From positions 32,753-96,752 of the forward strand of contig DAOTWP010000286.1 in NCBI GenBank assembly GCA_034435675.1: DNA of 64,000 nt, read 5' to 3'. The position numbers and the translations under genes are program-made. This document shows, piece after piece, positions 45,279 to 52,766 of this stretch. How positions within the stretch are numbered: the stretch's first letter is position 1; the number at the start of each line of letters is the position of its first letter. The notes beneath the pieces are model-generated. The model had not been told where the DNA came from and searched no databases. It saw only the letters and a list, made by a program, of their open reading frames with translations. The stretch comes from DAOTWP01 sp034435675. GTDB lineage: Bacteria; Chloroflexota; Anaerolineae; Aggregatilineales; Phototrophicaceae.

Positions 45279-46535
45279 TTAGTCCAGATAGCCGTTTTCT
45301 TCGAGGATCAGGTCGTATTCTTCCTTCAGGCGGAGCTGGGTGTCTTCCAGACTCTGCTGGTCAGTCAGATACAGCGTGACCTGTTCCACAATCAGCGGGC
45401 GCAGTTCGGCGCTGGCGCGAATGTCAGAGAAGGCGCGTCCATATTCCACCGTGATGTCCAGCAGTTGCGACCAGACGGGGTTGGTTTCGCGGATGGCGTC
45501 CCAGGCATCCTGACGGGTAGGGGTGAAGCCTGCCACCGTATTCAGGGTAATCGCGTTTTCGGTGCTGCCGATGAATTTGAGGAATTCGACTGCCAGTGCC
45601 GGGTCTTCAACATAGGCGGGCACAGACAGCCAGTCAATGAAGACCTGCACCAGCGGCGCGCCGTTTGCACCAGCCGGGTAGGGGGCGATAGCGATATTGT
45701 CCCACAGCGGGTCGCTGGTGGGGGGCATATTCCACATCGGGAAGATGCCGCTGACAACCGTGCCGGAAGCAATCGGGTAGCCTTCAATCGGCGGCAGCCC
45801 GGCGGTATCTTCGGTGGGCATCATCACGCGGCGGCGGTTATACATGTATTGCAGAGCTTCGGCGGTTTCGGCGCTGTCAAAGGCGCTGCTGCCATCCTCA
45901 TAATACAGTTCGCCACCGGCGCTCCAGACGTAGGCGATGAATTCCTGTGCGTCGAACAGACCGCCGCCGATGTCCATGAAGCCCATCTGCACCATCGCGC
46001 CGTTTTCAACAATGCTGTTCGCCTGCACGAACGTCAGCGCATCGTCAAAGGTCAGCGGGGCGGCAAAGTCGCCCGCGACGAGGTCGGTGCGGTAGAAGAT
46101 CGGGCGGGGACTCATCAGCAGGGGCAGCCCGCGCATGTGTCCATCCCAGGTGACAGTGTCAATCGCGGCGGGCAGGAACTGCGCAAGTTGATCCCAATCC
46201 GCAAGATAGGGGTCGAGGTCTGCCAGCAGGTCACCATAGGTGGCGGCGTATTCGGATCCGAGGTAAACGATGTCGGGACCATCGCCTGTGGTGATCCACC
46301 CGGCAACAGTGGCGTCAAAGTCGCCCCAGCCGCCTGTCAGGATTTCAAGCTGGACATCGGGATGGTCAACGTTGAATGCCGGGAATGCCACATCGCGGAA
46401 CCAGGCGAGTGTGTCTTCGTTCAAGCCAGTGATGTAGATTTCGAGGGTTTGCGCTTCCTGTGCGGCTGCGGGCGCAAGCAGCAGCCCCAGCATAAAGGTG
46501 AGCGCCAGGAGAGTGAAAAGGACACGATGTTTCAT
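45279..46535 (-). CDS. ABC extracellular sugar-binding protein (family 1)
   Basis: 418 residues with a signal peptide (MKHRVLFTLLALTFMLGLLLAPAAAQE). There is no lipobox Cys, which is unusual for a monoderm-type binding protein; cleavage after AAA is expected. The mature part resembles CUT1 binding proteins: LEILTGGWGDFDATV, GDGPDIVYLGSEYAATY, the hinge RPIFYRTDLVAG and EFLKFIGSTENAITLNTV. It is the first gene of the amino-sugar operon, 208 bp before the permeases. Ligand inferred from context to be GlcNAc, a chito-oligosaccharide or muropeptide sugar. A good minus-strand promoter lies at 46687-46715. Confidence 0.92.
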   Translation of the reverse strand: MKHRVLFTLLALTFMLGLLLAPAAAQEAQTLEIYITGLNEDTLAWFRDVAFPAFNVDHPDVQLEILTGGWGDFDATVAGWITTGDGPDIVYLGSEYAATYGDLLADLDPYLADWDQLAQFLPAAIDTVTWDGHMRGLPLLMSPRPIFYRTDLVAGDFAAPLTFDDALTFVQANSIVENGAMVQMGFMDIGGGLFDAQEFIAYVWSAGGELYYEDGSSAFDSAETAEALQYMYNRRRVMMPTEDTAGLPPIEGYPIASGTVVSGIFPMWNMPPTSDPLWDNIAIAPYPAGANGAPLVQVFIDWLSVPAYVEDPALAVEFLKFIGSTENAITLNTVAGFTPTRQDAWDAIRETNPVWSQLLDITVEYGRAFSDIRASAELRPLIVEQVTLYLTDQQSLEDTQLRLKEEYDLILEENGYLD

Positions 46536-46653
46536 GAGTTTGCTCCTCTAAATTCAAACACTATTCGCAGGTAAAATCAGTTTTGTGGGTCAAGTGCGGG
46601 GGAACCTCCTTTAATCAATCGCCCGGGTGGCTGCGCAGGTTGTCGTTCACGGC

Positions 46654-46680
46654 TTAGTTAGTTAGTTAAGCTTACTTACT
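46654..46680. promoter_or_regulatory. Repeat tract, putative operator of amino-sugar operon
   Basis: Three direct TTAG/GTTA repeats run into the palindromic core TAAGCTTA followed by CTTACTTACT. On the minus strand it begins seven bases downstream of the -10 box, over the likely start site, where a repressor would block transcription. It does not match the classical NagC box. The ROK regulator at 38234 is the natural candidate binder. Confidence 0.4.
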
Positions 46681-46686
46681 ATGCAC

Positions 46687-46715
46687 AGTTTAGAGCGAAA
46701 TGAAGGAATTGTCAA
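46687..46715 (-). promoter_or_regulatory. Sigma70-type promoter of amino-sugar operon
   Basis: Read on the minus strand: TTGACA (46715-46710), a 17-bp spacer, and TAAACT (46692-46687). The -35 is perfect and the -10 matches four of six. It points toward the binding-protein gene about 150 bp downstream. Confidence 0.6.
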
Positions 46716-46816
46716 GCGATTAGCACTGGGGCAGCCACCTTTGACGGGGAAACAAGCTGCGCATCGGGTAGAATTCGTGATGTCGAACCGGTATCGTGAC
46801 AATTAACGTCACTGCG

Positions 46817-46845
46817 TTGACAATATATAGACCGGTTGGTATAAT
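46817..46845 (+). promoter_or_regulatory. Perfect-consensus sigma70 promoter of the TetR gene
   Basis: TTGACA at 46817-46822 and TATAAT at 46840-46845 with the ideal 17-bp spacer, 21 bp before the GTG start. So strong a promoter before a repressor gene suggests autorepression; the spacer itself contains the operator-like sequence. Confidence 0.8.
46822..46839 (+). promoter_or_regulatory. LmrA/YxaF-type operator, site 1
   Basis: AATATATAGACCGGTTGG lies exactly in the promoter spacer. It matches 15 of 18 positions of the B. subtilis LmrA/YxaF box as I remember it (AWTATAtagaNYGgTCTA); the mismatches are the last three bases. Binding here would block RNA polymerase and autoregulate the TetR gene. 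Confidence 0.6.
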
Positions 46846-46865
46846 TGGAATGGTGGAGGTAGGAC

Positions 46866-47432
46866 GTGTCCTCAGCACGCGATCAGATCATCGAAACAAC
46901 CTGCGATTTGCTGGAACTGCAAGGTTACCATGCAACCGGGTTGAACCAGATTATCAAGGAGAGTGGCAGTCCCAAAGGTTCGCTGTACTACTACTTCCCC
47001 GGCGGTAAAGAGGAACTCACTGCCGAAGCGTTGCAGCGCGTTGGGGGCATTGTGCTTAACCGTATCCGCGAAAATCTTGCAGCGGTGGACGACGCGGTAG
47101 AAGCGGTGCGCGGTTTCATGCTCAATATCGCGTTGAATGTGGAAAGCTCCGGCTTCAGGGCAGGGGGACCGATCACGACGGTAGCGATGGAAACAGCCTC
47201 CAGCAGCGACCGTTTACGCGAGGAATGTCAGCACATTTACGCAGGCTGGCAGGCGGCATTTGCTGACCGGCTGGTACAGGGCGGGTACACGCCGGAACGC
47301 GCGCAGCGGTTGTCTGCATTGATAATCGGCGCCATTGAAGGGGGCATTATTCTGTGCCGCACCAGCCGCAGCCGGACCCCGCTGGAAGATGCCGCGCACG
47401 AAATTGCGCTGCTGCTGGCATACGGCGGGTAG
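46866..47432 (+). CDS. TetR-family repressor of the LmrA/YxaF type
   Basis: 188 residues from a GTG at 46866 with GGAGGT five bases upstream. The N-terminal HTH (RDQIIETTCDLLELQGYHAT ... SPKGSLYYYFPGGKEEL) closely follows LmrA/YxaF of B. subtilis, including the LNQIIKESG and YYYFPGGKEEL stretches; the C-terminal ligand domain has ETASSSDRLREEC and IEGGIILCRTSRS, also typical of that group. Such repressors respond to aromatic or flavonoid-like compounds and control efflux or dioxygenase genes. Here the likely target is its own gene and the following NAD(P)-binding gene, both with matching sites. Ligand unknown. Confidence 0.9.
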   Translation: MSSARDQIIETTCDLLELQGYHATGLNQIIKESGSPKGSLYYYFPGGKEELTAEALQRVGGIVLNRIRENLAAVDDAVEAVRGFMLNIALNVESSGFRAGGPITTVAMETASSSDRLREECQHIYAGWQAAFADRLVQGGYTPERAQRLSALIIGAIEGGIILCRTSRSRTPLEDAAHEIALLLAYGG

Positions 47433-47470
47433 ATCCTGATCAAGAATAGGGTGCATCTCTTTTTGGTCGA

Positions 47471-47488
47471 ATTATGTAGACTGGTCTA
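47471..47488 (+). promoter_or_regulatory. LmrA/YxaF-type operator, site 2
   Basis: ATTATGTAGACTGGTCTA matches 17 of 18 positions of the LmrA/YxaF box as remembered; the GTAGAC/GTCTAC arms extend to 47489. It lies in the gap after the TetR gene, 73 bp before the next start codon, so the next gene should be under the same repressor. Confidence 0.65.
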
Positions 47489-47561
47489 CTTAAATCGGCT
47501 TGTGGCATGTTTCTGGATTACGGCTTAACAGGGATATATCAGTCTGAAGGAGTGAGTGCAG

Positions 47562-48194
47562 ATGAAACTTGTCATCTTTGGTGCAGCAGGGCGTACCGGT
47601 ATACCGCTGACGCAGCAGGCGCTGGATGCTGGATACAGTGTGGTCGCATTCGTGCGCACGCCGTCTAAATTGCCGGTCGTGCATCCGCGTTTGACCGTGG
47701 TGCAGGGGGATGTGATGAACGCGGCGGATGTCGCAAAGGCAGTGACGGCGGATACCGATGCTGTAATCAGCGTGCTGTCTCCGGTAAAAGGGTCCCCGGC
47801 AAATCTGCTGCCTGTGGCGGTGGACAACATACTGGCGGCAATGCGTGCACACGGAGTCCGGCGGTTGGTCTATATGACTGGTGCGGGTGTGGGTATGCCG
47901 CAGGACAAACCGAAGCTGATTAATCATGTGATCAAGTTCGCGCTCAGGGCAATGGCAGGCGACGTGCTCAAACAGTCCGAACAGGCGGTAGCGCAGGTGC
48001 GCGCCAGTGGGCTGGACTGGGTGATTGTGCGCGCGCCCATGCTGACCAACGCCCCGCACAGCGGCAGCTATCGCGTCGGGTGGGTGGGCGTGAACACCGG
48101 TCCACGACTCGCCCGGGCGGATGCCGCCGATTTTATTCTCAAGCAAGTTCACGAGACTACTTATCTGCATCAGGCGCCCGTGGTCAGCAACTAA
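47562..48194 (+). CDS. NAD(P)-binding NmrA/SDR-like oxidoreductase
   Basis: 210 residues. The Rossmann motif KLVIFGAAGRTGIPLTQQAL opens the protein; further segments are VVAFVRTPSKL, VVQGDVMNA, VRRLVYMTGAGVG, and SGLDWVIVRAPMLTN (the atypical-SDR wall). It resembles biliverdin-reductase-B/NmrA-type proteins that reduce flavins, quinones or similar. The ATG at 47562 is nine bases after AAGGAG; a GTG at 47556 is too close. Its TAA stop is formed by the left end of a mobile element. An LmrA-type operator lies just upstream, so it is probably induced with the TetR ligand. Confidence 0.87.
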   Translation: MKLVIFGAAGRTGIPLTQQALDAGYSVVAFVRTPSKLPVVHPRLTVVQGDVMNAADVAKAVTADTDAVISVLSPVKGSPANLLPVAVDNILAAMRAHGVRRLVYMTGAGVGMPQDKPKLINHVIKFALRAMAGDVLKQSEQAVAQVRASGLDWVIVRAPMLTNAPHSGSYRVGWVGVNTGPRLARADAADFILKQVHETTYLHQAPVVSN

Positions 48195-48287
48195 GTACAA
48201 CCAAATTGAAAATGTCGGATGTAGGGGCAGGTCTCAGACCTGCCCCTACGGAAAATAATCCCGCGAGATTTCTGTGGTTGTACTTAG
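48191..48287. mobile_element. 97-bp MITE-like element, copy A
   Basis: Perfect 13-bp terminal inverted repeats CTAAGTACAACCA (48191-48203) and TGGTTGTACTTAG (48275-48287). In the middle is a hairpin, GTAGGGGCAGGT / ACCTGCCCCTAC around a short CTCAG loop. No coding capacity. The left end supplies the stop codon of the preceding gene. Flanks C-TA...TA-G fit insertion into CTAG with a duplicated TA, the IS630 target habit. A second copy is at 52670. Confidence 0.88.
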
Positions 48288-48319
48288 CCGGGGCGACATG
48301 ATTATCAAGGGGGATTTCT

Positions 48320-49174
48320 ATGTCAGGTAAAATTCTGGTCACCGGGGCAACCGGTAATGTTGGCGCGGAAGTGATTCGCGCCCTGCCGGTTGGCACAGCG
48401 GTGCGCGCGGCGGTGCTGGATGTGCAGCAGGCACGTGAACAATTGGGCGACCAATTCGAGTATGTGCGTTTTGACTTTGGCGACCCGGACACGTTCGCGC
48501 CTGCGTTTGCGGGCGTTGACCGCCTGTTCTTGCTGCGTCCACCGGCGCTTACCGATGTGCCGCGTTATATCGCGCCTGTTGTTGCTGCCGCCAGGTCTGC
48601 TGGGGTGCGGCAGGTCGTCTTTCTGTCGCTGCAAGGAGTAGAGCACAGGCGCTATCTACCGCATCACAAAATCGAACAGGTACTGCGCGAATCCGGCATC
48701 GCGTGGACGTTTCTGCGCTGCGGGTTTTTCATGCAGAATCTAAACACGACCCACCGGGCGGAGATCCAGCAGCGCGGCGAGATCTTTATTCCAGCAGGGG
48801 GCAGCCGCACCAGCTTTGTCGACACGCGCGATATTGGTGCGGTGGCAGCGCACGTGCTGACGTCACCAGGGCATGAATATCGCGCGTATACGCTGACAGG
48901 CAGCGCCGCGCTGACCTATGCTGAGGTGGCGCAGGTCTTCAGCCACGTGCTGGATCAGCCAATACACTACCGCAATCCGTCGCTGCCGCGTTTTGTTCTG
49001 CGCAAACGGCGCGAGGGGGTGCCGTGGAGCTACACCCTGGTGATGACCATGCTCTACACGATGACCCGCTTTGGCAGCGCTGCCAGCGTCAGCGCGGATA
49101 TCAGCGCGCTGCTGGGCAGAGCACCAATCAGCCTGCGCCAGTATGTGCAGGACTACGCCGCTGCATGGCAGTAG
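48320..49174 (+). CDS. NmrA-family NAD(P)-binding protein
   Basis: 284 residues. KILVTGATGNVGAEVIRAL is the Rossmann loop; FDFGDPDTFAPAFAGVDRLF, VVFLSLQGVEHRRYLPHHKIE and GIAWTFLRCGFFMQN follow the NmrA/azoreductase-quinone-reductase pattern, with FVDTRDIGAVAAHVL and TYAEVAQVFSHVL in the C-half. It may reduce quinones or act as a redox sensor; no catalytic Tyr-x-x-x-Lys is needed in this group. AAGGGGG precedes the ATG. It follows copy A of the mobile element, whose hairpin may separate it from the upstream gene. Convergent with livF. Confidence 0.87.
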   Translation: MSGKILVTGATGNVGAEVIRALPVGTAVRAAVLDVQQAREQLGDQFEYVRFDFGDPDTFAPAFAGVDRLFLLRPPALTDVPRYIAPVVAAARSAGVRQVVFLSLQGVEHRRYLPHHKIEQVLRESGIAWTFLRCGFFMQNLNTTHRAEIQQRGEIFIPAGGSRTSFVDTRDIGAVAAHVLTSPGHEYRAYTLTGSAALTYAEVAQVFSHVLDQPIHYRNPSLPRFVLRKRREGVPWSYTLVMTMLYTMTRFGSAASVSADISALLGRAPISLRQYVQDYAAAWQ

Positions 49175-49193
49175 TCCTCTGGTGGCGTAACGA

Positions 49194-49901
49194 CTACTCG
49201 TGTACTGCCATGAAGCGCTTGATGATATCCGGGTCGGCTTTCACCGCTTCCGCGCTGCCCGTGTACTGAATGCGCCCATCATCAATGATGTAGACGCGGT
49301 CAGAAAGACCGAGCGCGAAATACGTGTTCTGCTCTGCCAGCAGAATGGTTATACCTTCGCGCTTGATTTCTGTTACCAGTTTGCCAATGGCGTCCACGAT
49401 CAGCGGTGCCAGCCCTTCGGAGGGTTCGTCCAGCAGCAGCAGGTCGGGGTTGCCCATCAGCGTGCGCGCAATGGTCAGCATTTGCTGTTCGCCGCCGCTG
49501 AGCGTGCCGCCCGGCTGGCTGTGGCGTTCGCGCAAACGCGGGAAGAAGTCGTAAACGCGCTCAATGGTCCAGCCGGTCGTGCCATCTGCGCCAGGTTTGC
49601 GCGCCACATCCAGATTCTCCCACACCGTTAAGTCCGGGAAGATGGCACGTTCTTCGGGCACAAAACCGATACCCAACTGCGCGATTTTGTAGGCGGGCAG
49701 CTTATGGATCGGGCTGCCTTTGTAGCGAATGCTGCCACTGCGTGGGGAGGTCAAGCCCATAATACTGCGAAACGTTGTCGTTTTGCCCGCGCCGTTGCGT
49801 CCCATCAGGCAGACACACTCCCCGGCGTTGATTTCCAGCGACACGCCGAACAGGATGTGGCTCAGCCCATAGAAGGTATCAATGTTCTCGACTTGCAGCA
49901 T
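49194..49901 (-). CDS. livF: Branched-chain-type ABC importer ATPase (LivF-like)
   Basis: 235 residues. Walker A GRNGAGKTTT, signature LSGGEQQML, Walker B LLLDEPSEGLAP, and the LivF-typical start MLQVENIDTFYGLSHILFGV. It powers uptake together with LivG, 12 bp upstream. Last gene of the importer operon. Confidence 0.94.
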   Translation of the reverse strand: MLQVENIDTFYGLSHILFGVSLEINAGECVCLMGRNGAGKTTTFRSIMGLTSPRSGSIRYKGSPIHKLPAYKIAQLGIGFVPEERAIFPDLTVWENLDVARKPGADGTTGWTIERVYDFFPRLRERHSQPGGTLSGGEQQMLTIARTLMGNPDLLLLDEPSEGLAPLIVDAIGKLVTEIKREGITILLAEQNTYFALGLSDRVYIIDDGRIQYTGSAEAVKADPDIIKRFMAVHE

Positions 49902-49913
49902 AAGCCCTCCTGG

Positions 49914-50687
49914 CTAATCCAGCAGCCTTTGTTCGCTGCGATCCGTACCCAGATAAACCTCCTGCACACGCGGGTTGTCGGCGATTGCCTGCGGTGTGCC
50001 TTCAGCGATTAACTGCCCCTGATTCAGCACATAAATCCGTTCAGAGACGCCAAAAACCACATCCATATCGTGTTCGGTAAACAACAGGCTGACCTTAAGC
50101 TGCTGTGTCACAGCGCTCACAAGCTGCACCGTATTTTCGGTTTCCTGCTGCGACATGCCCGCTGTCGGTTCGTCCAGCAGCAGCAGGCGTGGTTCCATCG
50201 CCAGCGCCAGCCCAATCTCCAGGCGCTTCTGATCGCCCAGTGCCAGTTTACCTGCCATCTGCTGCCGGCGTCGGTCAGTCATGCCGATCACACCAAGCAG
50301 GTAATCGACCCGTTCGTTAACCTGCTTCATTCTGGCAGCCGGTCGCCACAGGTTGTACTGCTGGCTGGCATGGCTCGTTACTGCCGCCTGGATGTTTTCA
50401 ACCGCGGTGAGGCGTGGGAAGATGTTGGAACGCTGGAAGGCACGTCCGATTCCCAGCCAAACAATGCGGTGCGGCAGCATGCCGGTGATGTCGCGCCCGT
50501 CAAACAGGATACGCCCCTTGTCCGGGCGGATGTAGCCGGAAATCTGGTTGAAAAGCGTGGTTTTGCCCGCGCCGTTGGGTCCAATAATGCCGACCCGTTC
50601 GCCCGGTTCAACGTGCAGGCTGACATCATAGGTCACTTGCAGACCGCCAAAGCTCTTGTGCAGGTTTTCAAGTTTGAGCAGGCTCAT
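49914..50687 (-). CDS. livG: Branched-chain-type ABC importer ATPase (LivG-like)
   Basis: 257 residues. Walker A GPNGAGKTTLF, FQRSNIFPRLTAVENI (Q-loop side), signature-equivalent KLALGDQKRLEIGLALA (LALGDQ replacing the usual LSGGQ, common in LivG), Walker B LLLDEPTAGMSQQET, and H-loop FTEHDMDVVF. It overlaps livM by four bases (ATGA), so translation is coupled. Confidence 0.94.
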   Translation of the reverse strand: MSLLKLENLHKSFGGLQVTYDVSLHVEPGERVGIIGPNGAGKTTLFNQISGYIRPDKGRILFDGRDITGMLPHRIVWLGIGRAFQRSNIFPRLTAVENIQAAVTSHASQQYNLWRPAARMKQVNERVDYLLGVIGMTDRRRQQMAGKLALGDQKRLEIGLALAMEPRLLLLDEPTAGMSQQETENTVQLVSAVTQQLKVSLLFTEHDMDVVFGVSERIYVLNQGQLIAEGTPQAIADNPRVQEVYLGTDRSEQRLLD

Positions 50688-51661
50688 GCGCTGTCTTTCC
50701 CTTCCAGCCCCAGCAGGCGCTGTGCCAGCCCCAGCAGCCCGGTGGGCGCAACCAGCACAATCACCACCGTGAGGATGCCCAGCACCAGCGACCAGTAGGC
50801 AAAAATGCGCGTCAGCACCAGATTGAGGAACACCAGCAGCGCCGCGCCGACGACCGGACCCAGCAGTGTATACATGCCACCGAGCAGACTCGCCAGAATC
50901 GGTTCGGCGCTGGTTGTCCAGAACAGCGTCTCGACGCCGACGAAATGTTTTTCGCCGACCAGCAGCGCGCCGGCAATCCCGGCAAAGAAACCACCGATGA
51001 CGAACGTGATCAACTGGTGGCGGCGCACGTCCACACCGATGAATTGCGCGCGTTCCGCATTTTCGCGCACGGCACGCAGAACCAGCACAAACGACGAGCG
51101 CACGATGATGCGCAGCGTCAGCACGCAGACGATAAAGACCAGCAGCGTGAAGAGGTAATAACTGCCGGGGGAGTTGATAATCTCTGGGAAGACCAGCCCA
51201 TGCAGCCCGTCGTCGCCCCCGGTCAGATCGCGGGCGTTAAAGACCAGCGTGTAAATCAATTGTCCGAAAGCCAGCGTCAGGATCGAAAAATACAGCCCGC
51301 GACGGCGCACACAGAACCAGCCGATGATCAGCGCCAGCAGCGCGCTGACAAACGGCGCAGCGAGCATCGCCAGCCAGGGATTCCAGCCCCAGCGGGCAAT
51401 GCCAACGGCGACGGTATAACCGCCGATGCCGTAAAACGCGGCATGCCCAAAATGCACCATGCCGCCATAGCCCATAATTAAATTCAGGCTGAGGGCGAAC
51501 AAGCCGATAATTAGCATTTCGCTGGCGACGGTGAGCTGAAAGTCGCTGAGGATGAAGCGCAGCGCCAGCAGCGCGGCGATGCCCACCCCTGCCCATACCC
51601 AGTCGGGGACTGCCGCCAGTGGATTTGCGCGTGTTGTCTGGACTACTTGCATAGCTTGCAT
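50684..51661 (-). CDS. livM: Branched-chain-type ABC permease (LivM-like)
   Basis: 325 residues, about eight to ten helices. Family features: LFALSLNLIMGYGGMVHFGHAAFYGIG, VRRRGLYFSILTLAFGQ, RAVRENAERAQFIGVDVRRHQL (cytoplasmic coupling loop) and VETLFWTTSAEPILASLLGG. Start at 51661 or an in-frame ATG at 51652; GAAGG lies before both. Forms the pore with LivH. Confidence 0.93.
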   Translation of the reverse strand: MQAMQVVQTTRANPLAAVPDWVWAGVGIAALLALRFILSDFQLTVASEMLIIGLFALSLNLIMGYGGMVHFGHAAFYGIGGYTVAVGIARWGWNPWLAMLAAPFVSALLALIIGWFCVRRRGLYFSILTLAFGQLIYTLVFNARDLTGGDDGLHGLVFPEIINSPGSYYLFTLLVFIVCVLTLRIIVRSSFVLVLRAVRENAERAQFIGVDVRRHQLITFVIGGFFAGIAGALLVGEKHFVGVETLFWTTSAEPILASLLGGMYTLLGPVVGAALLVFLNLVLTRIFAYWSLVLGILTVVIVLVAPTGLLGLAQRLLGLEGKDSA

Positions 51662-51670
51662 CGCCTTCTA

Positions 51671-52588
51671 CTAACGTTCAGGCTTGCCCAGCAAGCCCCA
51701 CGGGCGGAGGATGAGAATCAGCGCCATTGCCAGAAAGGGCAGTGCCTGCGCCGGAATACTGCGGAAAACCACGTCCAGCGGTGGTTGAACCAGGCTTGGC
51801 AGAATGATGCCCAGCGCCAGCGTGATGCCGACGAGCATCGACCCCAGCAGCGCCCCGGCGAAGCTGCCCAATCCGCCAATCACGACGATGGCGAACGCCT
51901 GCACGATGATTTCCGCATCCATGCCCAGGCTGACCGAACTGCGCGCCGCGACCAGCGTGCCGCCGAAGCCCGCGAGCCACGCGCCAAGCATGAATGCGCG
52001 CGTGAAGACGCGGTCAACATTTGTGCCCAGCGCGCTCAGCACTTCTGCGTTTGCCACCGCTGCGCGGGTGATGCGCCCGAAGCGCGTGCGCTGGAGCAGA
52101 AACCACAACCCCGCGCCAATTCCCAGCCCAACAACGAGCAGAAACAGGTCGTAGTTGGTCATGCGCAAGCCCAGGATCTCGGTACGCCCACGCAAAAAGT
52201 CCGGGCGTTCCAGCCGGTAGATGTCGCCACCCCAGATCAGGCGCGTCAAGTCGCCCAGGATCAGCGTTAGCCCGTAAGTCAGCAGCAGTTGCAGCAGATG
52301 TTCTTTGTTGTAGATGCGCTTGAACAGGAAACGTTCCAGCACATAGCCCAACAGTGCCACCAGCACCGGCACGACCACCAGCGCGGCAACAAACCCGGCA
52401 AACTTTTCCGTAAAATAGCCTGCCACCCCAACGGCGATGAACGCGCCGACCATGTACAAGCTGCCGTGCGCGAAGTTAATGACCCGCAGCACGCCGAAAA
52501 TCAGCGTCAAACCGGAAGCAATAATGAACAGCAGCATACCATTGGAAACGCCGCTGAGAATCTGGCTGAGAAAGGCGTCCAGCGCCAT
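51671..52588 (-). CDS. livH: Branched-chain-type ABC permease (LivH-like)
   Basis: 305 residues. LIFGVLRVINFAHGSLYMVGAF is the LivH N-terminal signature, and the C-half has the family loop ARSSVSLGMDAEIIVQAFAI with GGLGSFAGALLGS. It is separated from the binding-protein gene by 174 bp that contain mobile-element copy B. The next gene, livM, starts 9 bp after it. Confidence 0.93.
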   Translation of the reverse strand: MALDAFLSQILSGVSNGMLLFIIASGLTLIFGVLRVINFAHGSLYMVGAFIAVGVAGYFTEKFAGFVAALVVVPVLVALLGYVLERFLFKRIYNKEHLLQLLLTYGLTLILGDLTRLIWGGDIYRLERPDFLRGRTEILGLRMTNYDLFLLVVGLGIGAGLWFLLQRTRFGRITRAAVANAEVLSALGTNVDRVFTRAFMLGAWLAGFGGTLVAARSSVSLGMDAEIIVQAFAIVVIGGLGSFAGALLGSMLVGITLALGIILPSLVQPPLDVVFRSIPAQALPFLAMALILILRPWGLLGKPER

Positions 52589-52669
52589 AGGACGATACTC
52601 CGCTATCGTGCAGCCGCAAGGGGCGAGGCGTACCGCGCCCCAGACGGCGAAGGTCAGGAGATGCTGCTG

Positions 52670-52766
52670 CTAAGTACAACCAAATTGAAAATGTCGGATG
52701 TAGGGGCGGGTCTCAGACCCGCCCCTACGGAAAACAATCCCGCGAGATTTCTATAGTCGTACTTAG
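52670..52766. mobile_element. 97-bp MITE-like element, copy B
   Basis: The same length and layout as copy A: CTAAGTACAACCA at 52670-52682, right end TAGTCGTACTTAG at 52754-52766 (two changes from a perfect repeat), and an internal hairpin GTAGGGGCGGGT / ACCCGCCCCTAC in which compensatory changes keep the stem intact relative to copy A. It lies between the binding-protein gene and livH, and its right end supplies the TAA stop of the binding-protein gene. Flanks again fit insertion into CTAG. In the operon RNA its hairpin could raise binding-protein yield relative to the permeases. Confidence 0.88.

Larger units (their letters stand above)
46536..46865. other. 330-bp divergent control region
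   Basis: No gene. It carries the leftward promoter of the amino-sugar operon (46687-46715), an adjacent TTAG/TTAC repeat tract around a TAAGCTTA core (46654-46680) in the initial transcribed region, and the rightward consensus promoter of the TetR gene with its operator (46817-46845). Confidence 0.6.

Noticed and set aside
52289..52669. Plus-strand frame over livH leader
   Set aside because: Antisense to livH and reads into the repeat; Gln/His-rich shadow.
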